Shown here piece by piece: positions 46,338-57,392 of a DNA stretch of 64,000 bases (position 1 is the stretch's first letter; each line of letters opens with the position of its first letter). Location of the stretch: positions 62,001 through 126,000 of the forward strand of contig JAHLKG010000002.1 of the NCBI GenBank assembly GCA_025526995.1, read 5' to 3'. The notes beneath the pieces were generated by a model. It was not told the DNA's origin and did no database searches. It worked only from the letters and a program-made list of their open reading frames with translations. Position numbers and translations under genes: made by a program. The stretch is from Powellomyces hirtus (taxonomy: Eukaryota > Chytridiomycota > Chytridiomycetes > Spizellomycetales > Powellomycetaceae).

Positions 46338-46697
46338 TTTAGTTGTGGAAGTCCCACGTCCTTTTATTTTTCTCTATGTACGATGTTGAACGGAAATGGA
46401 TTTTTTTTTGTACATTGCCAGTGGGTAACAACATTGTCATTGCTAATCCCGACATTCCCTCTTTTCCGACGCGATCAGGTTCTCTTTCCAATTTTTATTC
46501 TTCATCGCAACAGAAACAATTCAAGATGTCAAGCCGTTGAAAATGAGCTAACCGCAGTGGCCGCTTTTTGGACAATGTTTTTCAATTTGGATAATGGATA
46601 TCAATGAGGGTGAAGAGCTGGTCTATATCATGCAAATTGTACATTCGATGGCCTTGTCGTTTCAAGATCCACGGAGGATTCTATGGTTTCGCGCGTC
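46338..46697. other. Convergent spacer RSPH10B-secreted protein
   Basis: About 360 bp between two 3' ends, AT-rich, with no coding signal. Confidence 0.55.
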
Positions 46698-47150
46698 TTA
46701 GATCTTGGGGCCGCCTGGCATTCCGGGGGCGCCACGGCAGGAGACTTGGTACCACGTGGGGGGAATGCACTCGTTTCTGAAAACGGTGGGGTGCAACTAC
46801 AGAACCGTTCGCAAATCAGCTTAGTTTTCTTCATATGGTCACCTCCTAGATCAGCCTTTCTGTGAGTTTCCTACCTGGTCAGGGCTGTTGGCGCACGTGT
46901 AGCTCGTGCTCACGCAGGTCGCGGGCTTGTCCTTAGCCACACACTTGTTGCCATGCGGAACAAGCTTCCAGCCGTTGGGCAAGCTTCTGTTATCACCGCA
47001 GCCGGGTGCATTTCCACCAGTCCACAGCTGCTCGCCCCAAGGTGTGAGAGCGCAGCGGTAGGTGATGACACTGCAATCGGGTTTCGCTGCGGGTGCGGCC
47101 AGTACGGCGGCGGGCAGGAGGGCGAGGGCGATGGTGGTAGGAACGTGCAT
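46698..47150 (-). CDS. Small secreted cysteine-rich protein (8 Cys)
   Basis: Exons 47150-46875 and 46796-46698 give 124 aa. A signal peptide is clear: MHVPTTIALALLPAAVLAAP with likely cleavage near residue 20. The mature part has cysteines at 26, 33, 51, 70, 79, 86, 102 and 112, enough for four disulfides, with many Trp, Gly and Pro residues. No enzyme motif seen. The acceptor CTGTAG before LHPTVFRNEC was chosen because it keeps frame and adds the last two cysteines; another acceptor (TTTTCAG) would give a basic, cysteine-free tail. Small secreted Cys-rich proteins of fungi often act on the cell wall or on hosts, but the role here is unknown. Confidence 0.75.
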
Positions 47151-48729
47151 AGTTTCTGGCTTTTGGAAGGACGAGGAAGGACGAGGTGATGCGGGGGCGA
47201 ATGTTTGCTCACTGTGTGTTTTAATCTGATGCCGCGGCCGCGGGAACACTCTTTCCAGTTTTTTCCTTTGCTTTGCAAACTTTTTCCTGTTTTTTTTTGT
47301 TTCCTTTTTGTGCTGCTTCCAAAGGGAACACCGAGAGAGCCTCGGACGCCGTACCGTGTCATGCTCTATTGCTACTGTACAGTGTCCAGTAGGAGACTCC
47401 GACCACAGTCTTTGGGTTTTTGTGTGTGCTTGTGTAGCCACACTGAACACTGAGCAGGTTCTCCTTTCTGGTGTGAGGTGACACGGCAACGAAATTCGCC
47501 GACACGAATCGCTTTTGTGGCCCAAGCCTCGCCATCTTGAAGTTGAAGCAAGTCACGATTCGCGTTCACCGTTTTGCACAGTTTTTATGTGTACATGTGC
47601 CAGTGTAGAATGGGCGGTGGTCTGCCGATCATATCGATAGCGAAACGGCGGCAGACCCTGAGCACCATTTGGAGCACAAAAAAGTGCGCGAATTCCATTC
47701 CGTGTCACGTCACACACGAAGAAAGTTACTGTACTCTTCAGAGACTCACATCTGCGCATGCTCCGATTGCGATGGACATCGGAAATCTGCAGGGTAGCCA
47801 ACTGGCTCATCCACTCTTCAGCGATTCCTCAATCTGATTTCATATCGCAATGGCGCTGTCCCTCACAAAAGAACTGATTCGCCATGGGGCAAAGACTTGA
47901 GACAGAGGACGACCATTTGCAACCCTCCATCCAAAGAGTTGGTCTCTCCGCTAAAATGCGTGCTCAAGATTGGCATCTCGATATTGGTTCACCAGATGCA
48001 TTATTGAGTGCTCGAGGCGGGTGGTGCTACGCAACACGGCGTTTTTTGGAATATGTCAAATCGTTCGAAACGTTTGACTTCATACCCAGTTTCGTCCTCA
48101 CGACACTCCGTTTCTTTGCCAAGAAAGCAAATATGAAAAATTCCATCAATCGATTGCATAATACAAGACATGTTTATTTTCCCGTTTTTTTGGGAAGCAC
48201 TTGTGCAAATGCACAAAGTATCTCTACTGACCTTGTGGTTGCTTTGTCAATGCCATTACGACCCAAAGGTAGCATGTCCCAGTCGGCTCGCCATTAGCCG
48301 CCTGACCGCAATGCGTGCGTTGTAACTACGCCATTTTTTATATTGCTACGTGCATCATCCCCCGGTGGTCGTAGTCCAGCTCGCCCACATGTTCCATTCT
48401 TTTGAGCCGCCCAGCACTGACTGAACAAGCACAAAGGCTGTACTAAACCATATTGGCCAGCGGCAGCGCAACCACTCTTCACAATTCCCGATGTCGTGAG
48501 ACTTACAATACTGAACGGGAACCTCGTATATGACTATTTAACAACACCTTCCTGCCTTGGATTAACGGATTAGTAGTCTAATACCCTTGGTCTAGTTGTG
48601 CACCATATGATATTATATAACATTCAATTCCGTTAATTTAATCTCAACTATCGATATTGGGGCATCGTCTTTTCGACGCGTTCATCGTTCATCACGTCAT
48701 AACTTTGCTGGACCGTCCCTCTCTCAACC
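47151..48729. other. Intergenic region, 1.6 kb, upstream of the secreted protein and YOD1
   Basis: Divergent promoters lie at its ends. Several ORFs of 60-137 aa (for example 47884-48297 on the plus strand) have no domain, no bias and no splice-supported partner. AT-rich part at 48530-48660. Nothing supported. Confidence 0.55.
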
Positions 48730-50247
48730 ATGGTGAGCTAACACGTTCTATATCATCTGAAGCATTATTCTTGTGAGCGTAGTCTTATTTGTATTCTCTC
48801 GCCTGACTAGCGTCTCAGATGCCGCGCCCCGAACGGCCAGCATGCTTTTGGAAGCTCCCTGACTCCATTGTCGACGTTACTGGACCTGCGACATGAAGTC
48901 ATGAATGCAACATCAATTCCAGTGGAATGTCAGCTCCGTAAGTCGGGGGACCCACCAGACACGCTGCAAAAGAAGAGGAACGTGCATCTCACTGCGTCTC
49001 ATTCACATTATAGTTCGCATCGGGTTTCCCCCTAAGCCGCTGGTGGCTGACAACATGGCTACCTTGCAGGCTGTTGGAATTAAGGACGGTGACACGGTGG
49101 TTGTGGAACAAAGTACTGAGCCAAGGACTGCCACGCCGACCAATAACGGTACGACCACAAGCGGCGGTGGTATTGCAGTCGGAGGGCTAGCCCGTGCGTC
49201 GGAAACGGCTGCGTCTGCGGCACTGCAAGCACGGCCGCAGGTGCCAAAAGACGGCGAAGATGGTGTCGCTGTCGATGATGGACTGCTGGTCGTTCGGGTA
49301 TGCAGAAATGGATGACGCAAGGAGGTGTCAACATCAATTTGCTTATATGAATACTCCACAATTTTGGTAGCAAATGGAGGACGACAACAGTTGCTTGTTT
49401 CGATCGATGGGGTAAAGAGGGTCGAGCGATTACTAGGACAGTAGGGAGATCAGGTGCTAACCTATTTGTCTTTCCCGGTGTAGCTATGTTCTGGACCGCA
49501 CAGCTTCAGACCCATCAATATTACGAAGAAGTATGTCATCTGCTAGAGAAACATTCCGTCGCGGGGCATCAAAACTAATACTCCTTATGCGAACAGTTAT
49601 AGCTGACACTATCAGCAAAGGCGCACAGACGGACTACAACGCCGCGATTCTCGGCCGAGATCCGGAGGCCTACTGCGAATGGATCCTGAAACCTGCCAGC
49701 TGGGGCGGCGGTATTGAGCTGGCCATTTTTTCCGATCATTTCGGAATTGAGATCGACTCGATTGATGTCGCCACCTTGAGAGTAGATCGCTTCGGTACGC
49801 GGGATATTGCACCGAATGCACGCTGCCGCCTCTGGAGCGCACAACGATTAACAGACTTGGTGACTTGCAGGAGAGGGACAACATGCGAAGCGTGTGATCA
49901 TTTTGTACACCGGCATCCACTACGACGCCGTTGCTCTCACACCCTCCCGCGATGCGCCCCACGATTTTGACCAGACTACCTTCGAGGGCGCTAATGCTGA
50001 TACCGTGCTGGATGCAGCTGTCAAGCTCGCTGGCATTTGGAAGCAGGTAACAACATCACACGCGGACATCATTTACACATGTATTTGTCGACTCTAAAGT
50101 TCTTGACCTTTCCTGCAGAAACGGAAATTCACCGATCTGGCCAACTTTACGCTACGATGCGCCCAATGCAAGCAAGGCTTGACTGGTCAGAAAGAAGCAC
50201 AGGCACATGCAATGGCGACCGGGCACTCGCAGTTTACAGAGTTTTGA
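48730..50247 (+). CDS. YOD1: Ubiquitin thioesterase OTU1 (YOD1)
   Basis: Deubiquitinase that works with Cdc48/p97 in ER-associated degradation. Exons: 48730-48732, 48811-48937, 49014-49297, 49372-49412, 49484-49530, 49597-49794, 49871-50046 and 50119-50247, giving 334 aa. The UBX-like N-terminus (RLRCRAPNGQHAF ... LRIGFPPKPL) is followed by a Thr/Gly/Ala linker. The OTU domain has catalytic Asp143 and Cys146 (EDDNSCLFRSMGY), CEWILKPASWGGGIELAIFS and catalytic His250 (LYTGIHYDAV). It ends with a C2H2 zinc finger (CAQCKQGLTGQKEAQAHAMA, then TGH). The first exon is just the ATG codon, spliced to CGT CTC; no other in-frame ATG precedes the conserved start. Confidence 0.92.
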
Positions 50248-51611
50248 AGTCAATGACTGTCTCCCTGGCTCCGTTGTTGTAGTTATTCTGAGACAGCCGT
50301 CGCCCTCCCCTTTCTCTAAAGCACCCTGGTTACTTATTGGTTACTTATTGGTCCCGTCTCGAGTTTGTAAATTATTACCTCCTTGTCTGCGCTCTTGGCT
50401 GGCGACCGGAAACCCCACTTATCGCATTTTGTCCGCTTTCTATGAGTCTCCAGCAACAGGATAAACGTTTTACAAAACCGGCGCAAACTGGGTCATACGC
50501 AACGTAGAGGTGTCACGAAGGGCCCAATGTGGATTAAAGGATCCAGAGTAGTGCAAGCAGAGTGGATATGAGATTAGGTTTCGGTACGTGATTTGCATGG
50601 TCGAAGGTTGAAATAACTTGTCCTTTTTGCTGCTCTTTGGCGGGTCAATACTGGACCGCACGGACAGCAACTCGGACGTTGAACATGATATGCGCTACAA
50701 TCTGCTGCGGCCGAAGTTTCGATGTCCGAGAAGGATGATTTCCTTGGCACCGCTCTCGACGATGAGTGAGAGGCGGGCTTAATGGCACAATAGCTTGTGG
50801 GCTAATTGCGCTTAGGAGGGCAGATGCCCGGACGCATGATGTAGCGGTATTGGCAGTTGTGACAGAACATCGCTAATACTACACGGTTTCCAGAAGAGAT
50901 CCCAAAGTTCGGAACCTTGTTTCGCTGTCACATTTAGTACCGCGCGACTAAGCCATTTTAATTAGAGGAGTTAGTCAGCAGTAGAACCTGGCTGTGCGGC
51001 TCAGTCACGTTAAACAAGGTCACGAGGGCGAGGCCAACCAAGTTCCAATGTTTGGCCAAGACCATTCGTTGCCTCGAAACCGACCCTCCCTCCCTTTCCC
51101 CTCCGTTCTTTCCCTCTTTTCCATTCTACTCGCGTGTTTCTTGCAATCTTCCCACCCGTCATTCTCGCACAATTTGAAGCGAAAACGAACTTTGCCCTTC
51201 TACTCTTCGTCTATTCGTGCTTTAGCGAGTAATACAAACCTTTACTCTACAGCCCACCCTCGCTTTTCCCCACATATCCCCCCCAGCTCGCACGGTCCGT
51301 CCGCTTCATGACCTTGGTTTGGATAGTAAAGCAGCAGTCGCCTCTCCCTCTCCTTGTCTGCAAGGAATCCACCAGAGATCTCAACATACCGCACTCAACA
51401 ACCCCCGTCAACAATCATATCTCCCAAACTACCCGCAAGAAACAGCAGCACACTTGTTTCGTTAATTCCTAAAACGAATACAATAGCTTGTTTTTTCTGA
51501 AACTTACACACACATCCCGAGTCTCGAAGCCAGAAATCGAAAGCGGATTCATCCCCCGGAGATCCCCATACCACCTACTACGAAAACTTCACCGTCGAAG
51601 CCGCTTCCAAC
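50248..51611. other. Intergenic region YOD1-eIF5
   Basis: About 1.36 kb. The right half (51070-51560) is pyrimidine-rich and probably holds the eIF5 promoter and long leader, with several upstream ATGs (such as 51047 and 51307). No gene recognised in the left half. Confidence 0.55.
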
Positions 51612-53249
51612 ATGTCGGCCATTAACATTCGTCGCGACGTCAGTGACAAGTTCTACCGTTACAAAATGCCAAAGTAAGTATTTCTGATTAGAGGAAGTAT
51701 CAGGCGGACCTTGGGATGGGAATGATTGAGAATAAGAGCGAGAGAGCAGTCGAAAAGGCCGAGTGACATGGACGTGGTTATGGGCGCTTGCTGGTGTTGA
51801 GCTGTTGCCCAGTATGCAGCGTTCATTTTCCATCCTGAAGCATCGGACGGAACACCAACTCTCTCCCTCACCTAACTGACAGATTTCTTCCTTCAGGCTC
51901 ATCTCGAAGATTGAAGGAAAAGGCAACGGCATTAAGACTGCCATTCCCAACATGTCCGACATTGCCAAAGCACTGAGCCGTCCTACTGCTTATCCTACAA
52001 AGTACTTCGGCTGCGAGCTCGGCGCTCAAGTCAAATGCGACGAGAAAAACGATCGTTACATTGTGAACGGCGCGCACGATGCCGAGAAACTGCAGAAAGC
52101 TTTGGACGGATTTATCGACAAATTTGTTTTGTGCCCCTCTTGCAAGAACCCTGAGACCGACCTGGTATGTGTTAAGATATTAATCATTAATGAGAGGCTG
52201 TTCCCTCATCAATATGTCGTTCATTAGATCATCACCAAAGACGAGTATATTTACAGGGATTGCAAGGCTTGTGGGGCCAATGGCCCTTGTGACATGCGTC
52301 ACAAGTTGACCACGTTCATCTTGAAGAATCCTCCTGTCCAGCCAAAGAAGGGCAAGAAGTATGTATCTGAACTATAACGTGACCCACATCTGGAAAAATT
52401 TGATCTAACTTTCACTCGTTAAATAGGTCCAAGAATGGTGCAACTGACAGCAAGGGCATGCCCACACCTCCCGACACAGCTTCTCAGGGATCCGAAGAAG
52501 ACGATGAAACCGCCGACGTTGCGGCATTCATGGACGCCGAGGCGGCCGCAGCCGCTGCCCTGCCCGTCCAAGACCGTGACGGTGACGACGACGACTGGGC
52601 CGTTGACACCAGCGCCGACGCTGTAGCAGCTCGTATGAAAGAGCTTGCTGTCGGTGGTGCCGTGGCCAAACTCACCGAAGCTGACGAGGAGGACGAGAGC
52701 GATGGTGTGTATTTGCACGAAGTGGTTTTTGGTCAAAAAAGTAAATTTCGTGACTGATCAATGTCTCATGTTAAAGACCCTCTCGAGCAGTTTGCGGACT
52801 ACATTCTTACGCACGCTGATGCATCTGACGAGGAGATTCAGACTGCCGCCCGGAACCTTGACATTCGTTCCGACAAGGCCTGTGCCGTCCTCGCACAGGT
52901 GCTTTTTAACGCCAGTGTGCTCAGCGAGAAGCAGATTCCCATGCGCGCTGCCCTCCTCGGCAAATTTTCCAAGAACGAAAAGGCTCAGAAGAACCTCCTC
53001 GGTGGTATCGAGCGTCTCGTCGGCGTTTCGCACAAGGATGAATTGATGGCCAAGGTTCCCATGATCCTCAAAGCCCTCTACGACGAGGACCTGGTGGACG
53101 AGGAGGTCTTCATTGCTTGGGGCGACAAGCCCAGCAAGAAGTTCGTTGACCGCAAGATCAGCAAGGAGATCAGGGAAAAGGCTGAGCCTTTCCTCGCTTG
53201 GTTGAAAGAGGCCGACGAGGAGGATAGCGAAGAGGAAGAGAGTGATTAG
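51612..53249 (+). CDS. TIF5: Translation initiation factor eIF5
   Basis: GTPase-activating protein for eIF2 in start-codon selection. Exons 51612-51673, 51897-52164, 52228-52358, 52427-52704 and 52777-53249 give 403 aa (yeast 405). The N-terminal GAP domain has the critical arginine in [10 protein letters not shown] (Arg16). [24 protein letters not shown] and the four-Cys zinc finger ([10 protein letters not shown] ... CKACGANG) follow. A charged linker is next, then the C-terminal W2 HEAT domain, ending [20 protein letters not shown] with the usual aromatic-acidic boxes for eIF2beta and eIF3 contact. AATAAA lies at 53599. Confidence 0.95.
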
Positions 53250-54345
53250 ATGTGGATTCGGACATCTGGGACTCTGTCGAGCGGGAATGATGACGCAAAG
53301 TCATCGCGTTATGCTTTATATCCGACTTGTCCACCATGAGGCTCGTCGTTGGATCTTTGTTGTTGTGCACCTAGTCACCTCTCTCCGAGGAGGAACGGAA
53401 ACATGAATATTCAATCACCACTTCTCAACCGATGGTACCTCCTGCCGCTGAATTGGCCCTAAAACCGTGCTTGCATCTAGCTGGTGGTGTTGGCAATAGC
53501 TCAGCCTCTTTCCGAGATTGACGCATCGGCGCAGATGTCCCGCCTTTGCGGCATCGAATGAGAGAGTGTAGAATCCCTAGATAGGTGCAGCACTGTTGAA
53601 TAAAACTATTTTTCCTCGCAGAACCTTTGAGAGATATTATTGGCACGTATTTCATGACAACATCCGAAGGCATCAGACATTCAAACTTTGTAAGGACGCC
53701 TCAAGTTCAATTCCGAGAATTCATGATACAACACTGCAGCATCGTTCAAACAAACAGTGCGTCGGTGCCAATTTTGCTGGACAACAGAAGCAAAATTCTC
53801 CCCAAAGCAGGTAGACGCCCTTCTTCATTGCAACGATCAGTCTGCGGTTCGGCAACAGCAGAGACCTTGCCATACTTTTGGCCGTTCCCCGGGTCCGTGC
53901 GCCAACCAACATGTTCCCCAACAACCGCTTCTCCTACCGAAATCACAAGTTGGAGGACCGATGACGTTGAGTGAGGGGACAGGCACTTCTTTCAACTCAT
54001 ATTTATTTATGCTTGGGGAATCATGGCCCACGTGCTAGTGTGGAAGCGACTGGCTGGGTTGGGTGTAAAGCATCCCACAATGCTTCGAGCATTCGGTACG
54101 ATGTGCAACGTGGGCCGTGTCTACAACTATAGTATGAATAATTCCTGAATACATGCACTGTCACAGTGAGCGCGCATCATGGTTTTGATCTCTTCCGAAC
54201 AAGGAGAGGTACGTACGTCCACACACAGCAGCCGGCAGTGAGGCGAGGATTGTAGTCTGGTGTTTCCGCTCGAGTCAGCACGCCAGCTTCTGTAGTCAGC
54301 ATTACCGAGTGGATCTGACCTTCAATTATTCGCCAATTTCAGTCC
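53250..54345. other. Intergenic region eIF5-UBA2
   Basis: About 1.1 kb. Short ORFs on both strands (for example a minus frame at 53746-53946) show no family match. A CAATTTCAG just before the UBA2 start may be the acceptor of a leader intron. Confidence 0.55.
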
Positions 54346-57036
54346 ATGAGAGTAATGCCGAGTCGATATTCCGGTGTCCAGGCCGCCGTTGGAGCAGACC
54401 TGTTCAAGCATGTTTCAGGCTCTCGCGTTCTTATGGTCGGCGCTGGCGGTATTGGCTGTGAATTACTGAAAAACTTGGTCATGTCCGGTTTTGGCGAAAT
54501 AGAAGTGGTGAGATCAGTCCCTTAACTCATTGGCCCGGCGAACTTGCACAAGCTCATCACGGACTCTGGTTGAAGGTAGATCTCGATACAATCGATCTGT
54601 CGAATTTGAATAGGCAGTTCTTGTTTCAACACCGTCACATTGGCAAAGCAAAGGCGCACGTGAGTTTTGGGAATGTGACCAGAGTTCTCGTGCTCGACCT
54701 CTCAATACACAGCAACCCTTTGTAGGTCGCGAAAGAATCTGCCCTAGGTTTTAACCCTGATGCGAAGATCAAATCTCATCACGCCAGCATTTACGAAGCA
54801 CAGTTTGATCAAGCATGGTTCAAGTCTTTCGACTTGGTCCTGAACGCTTTGGACAATCTCGGTATGAAAGGGCACTCTTTGAAACTGTTGCAGGGACGAG
54901 TGAATAGCTGAAACCTCTCTCCTCATATAGCGGCTCGCCGACATGTCAATGCAATGTGCTTGGCGGCGAACGTACCTCTGATAGAATCTGGTACGGAGGG
55001 GTTCCGTGGACAAGTAACCCTGCATATGAAGGTGTGCATGATGGGACGTCAGCACGCCATGCCTTGCCTCATTTTCTAATATTTGCCTGGAATTTCAGAG
55101 ATTGACACGGTGCTACGACTGCGACGGCAAACCCAGTCGAAAGACATATCCCGTTTGTACAATTCGAAGCACCCCAAGCGCCCCAATACATTGCATCGTG
55201 TGGGCCAAAAGTTATTTGTTCAGGTTTGTGACCGCGGCAGAGCGTCGGGGTATATTCGAATATGATTGGATGGCACGTCCTGATGTGCTGGCCCTATGCT
55301 TTCCAGCCAGCTCTTTGGCAAACCGGAGGATGAGGAGGAAACGATAAATGAGGAACAAACATCGGACAATGGTATGAAAGCGTAGCTGGCAATGGCTTCG
55401 TACGACTTTGCGCTAACCTCAATACCATAGCTAAGGAGATGGCTCATCTACTGCATGAGAAGGAGGCGTTGAAGCGGTTACGGGAAGCTGCTGGAACACC
55501 GGAGTACGGGAAACTTGTGTTTGAGAAGGTTAACATTGCTTTGTAAACTCATACGTTAAAGGTCATTAACTTATCCTGACATGTCTTTCTTTAGGTGTTC
55601 ACTGATGACGTTAAAGGACTACTGGTTATGGAAGATCTGTGGAAAAATCGGAGACCACCGACCCCGTTAAATTTTGCTGAAGCTACGAGCGATCCCAGCG
55701 TCACCAGCACCCCAGCCGACGAGCTCGCATGGGACCGCAAGGTTTGGTCAATTGAGGAGAATACGCGAGTGTTTCTGGACAGGTGCGAGGCGACTGCGCA
55801 ATGCGATGCATTTTCGCTCGTCGTCATTTTCTCACATTCCGCATATTTAGCCTACACGAGCTTGCCGTGGATTTCATAGAGCAACAGAAAAGAGATCCAG
55901 AGTTCAGCATGTCATTCGACAAAGATGACTTGGCCGCTTTGAATTTTGTCACCGCGACGGCAAACCTGCGAGCCGAGGTGTACGGACTGGAAAAGAAGAG
56001 CCGCTTTGCTGTGAAGGGTAAGCACACCCTCATGTACTTCTACCTGCCTGATCGTGAAGCCTGCGCAGGCGCAACTCAACCTTGTTGGTTCTTTAGAAAT
56101 GGCTGGCAACATCATTCCTGCCGTTGCCACCACAAACGCTATTATTGCTGGATTGATTGTCATGACAGCAATCAAAGTACTTGCCGGGGAATGGAGCTCA
56201 TGCAAAAACGTACGTCTTGCAAAGGTCATTCTCTCGCTTTTCTCTCAAGCTCACAAGTCTTTTGTGTTTGCTGGCGATATAGACATGGGTCGCAAGAAAC
56301 ATAAACCCGGAGCGCCTTGACAAGCCGAACCCATCGTGCGCCGTCTGCACCATCAATTCATACACCCTCGCCATCAACACGGAATCGGCATCCCTCGGAG
56401 ACCTCCTCGAAATGGTCGTCAAAGGCTCACCCGGTGAGTCACCGACTAGCGGCTTGGGTATTCAGGGCGAGATTGCGATTCAGGAAGGCGAGCGGTAAGG
56501 ACCCTCACACATATGGCCCAAGTTTGTCGTTGCAAGTCTTTAAGATATTGGTGGTCTTCTAGCCTGCTTTACGATGTCGAGTTTGATGACAACCTCGACA
56601 TGTCTCTCTCAGAACTCGGGATTAGGCATGCCACGCGTGTCATGATTACCAATGAAAATGACGACGATGAAACTGGCAACAGCAACGTTTCTGTCATTTT
56701 GTACATCGAGCACAGGTAGGTGGAAATTCCTATGCCAGTCGAAAGATGAGAATACCTCCTCAACCGACTAACCATGTGTCTAGGGATGAATTTGGGATGC
56801 CGGCCAAACCTTTCTTCACCCTCGACGGCGATCGCACGCTCGTGCCGCGCCCGCGCGCTCCACCCGCCGCTCCTGATCCACCCAATGCCACATCTACTGC
56901 TATGAACAATAAACGTCCTGCCGATCTGATTGACAGTGACCTCGGCAGCAATAAGAGACAGAAACAAGAGAATGGAAATGGAGATGGCGTCATGCATATT
57001 TTGGACGAGGACGATACTGTGCTCTTGATCGAATAG
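54346..57036 (+). CDS. UBA2: SUMO-activating enzyme E1 catalytic subunit UBA2
   Basis: With Aos1 it adenylates SUMO and forms the thioester passed to Ubc9. Thirteen exons: 54346-54507, 54576-54659, 54726-54861, 54931-55031, 55099-55223, 55307-55371, 55431-55528, 55595-55782, 55851-56017, 56097-56209, 56283-56494, 56563-56715 and 56784-57036, giving 618 aa. Seen: nucleotide fold [34 protein letters not shown]; zinc Cys166/169 (RCYDC) paired with CAVC; catalytic Cys181 in [30 protein letters not shown]; and the ubiquitin-like fold near [20 protein letters not shown]. The C-terminus has a basic nuclear-signal-like part and ends [10 protein letters not shown], similar to a SUMO-interaction motif. 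Confidence 0.95.
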
Positions 57037-57392
57037 CTTAGCTGTACCGCTCAGTGTGGTCGTAACGTAGTCCCGGCGTCCCCGAGTCATCACTGAACAT
57101 AGGTAACGTCATATAATGCTGACGAACGATCCTCGGTGCAGAGTTGCTATCCCTATGTGTGTAGTATCTAAGGCTAGTATCAGCGTGTACAATCTGTCCT
57201 TTCATAAAATCTTCCGCTCCAAGCCTTGCAAACCTCATAATTTTGTGAGCAAGATCGACGATGCCAGCGTGGCGCAGTCAGGTGTGGCGTGGGAAGCGCT
57301 GTCAATGTGGCTTCCTGACAGCATTCCATGATGTTTGCTATCGCATGGAAGGCCCCAACCCAGCACTCTGAATTGGAATAGACAGTTTCACG
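57037..57392. other. Intergenic region UBA2-DPH6
   Basis: A 356-bp gap between two plus-strand genes. A piece at 57265-57310 has tRNA-like words (GTGGCGCAGT) but no cloverleaf. Nothing else seen. Confidence 0.5.

Noticed and set aside
47884..48297. Plus-strand ORF of 137 aa between the secreted protein and YOD1
   Set aside because: No recognisable family and no codon or composition sign of selection; possible but unsupported.
57265..57310. tRNA-like words near the DPH6 promoter
   Set aside because: Neither a matching acceptor stem nor a T-loop could be found.
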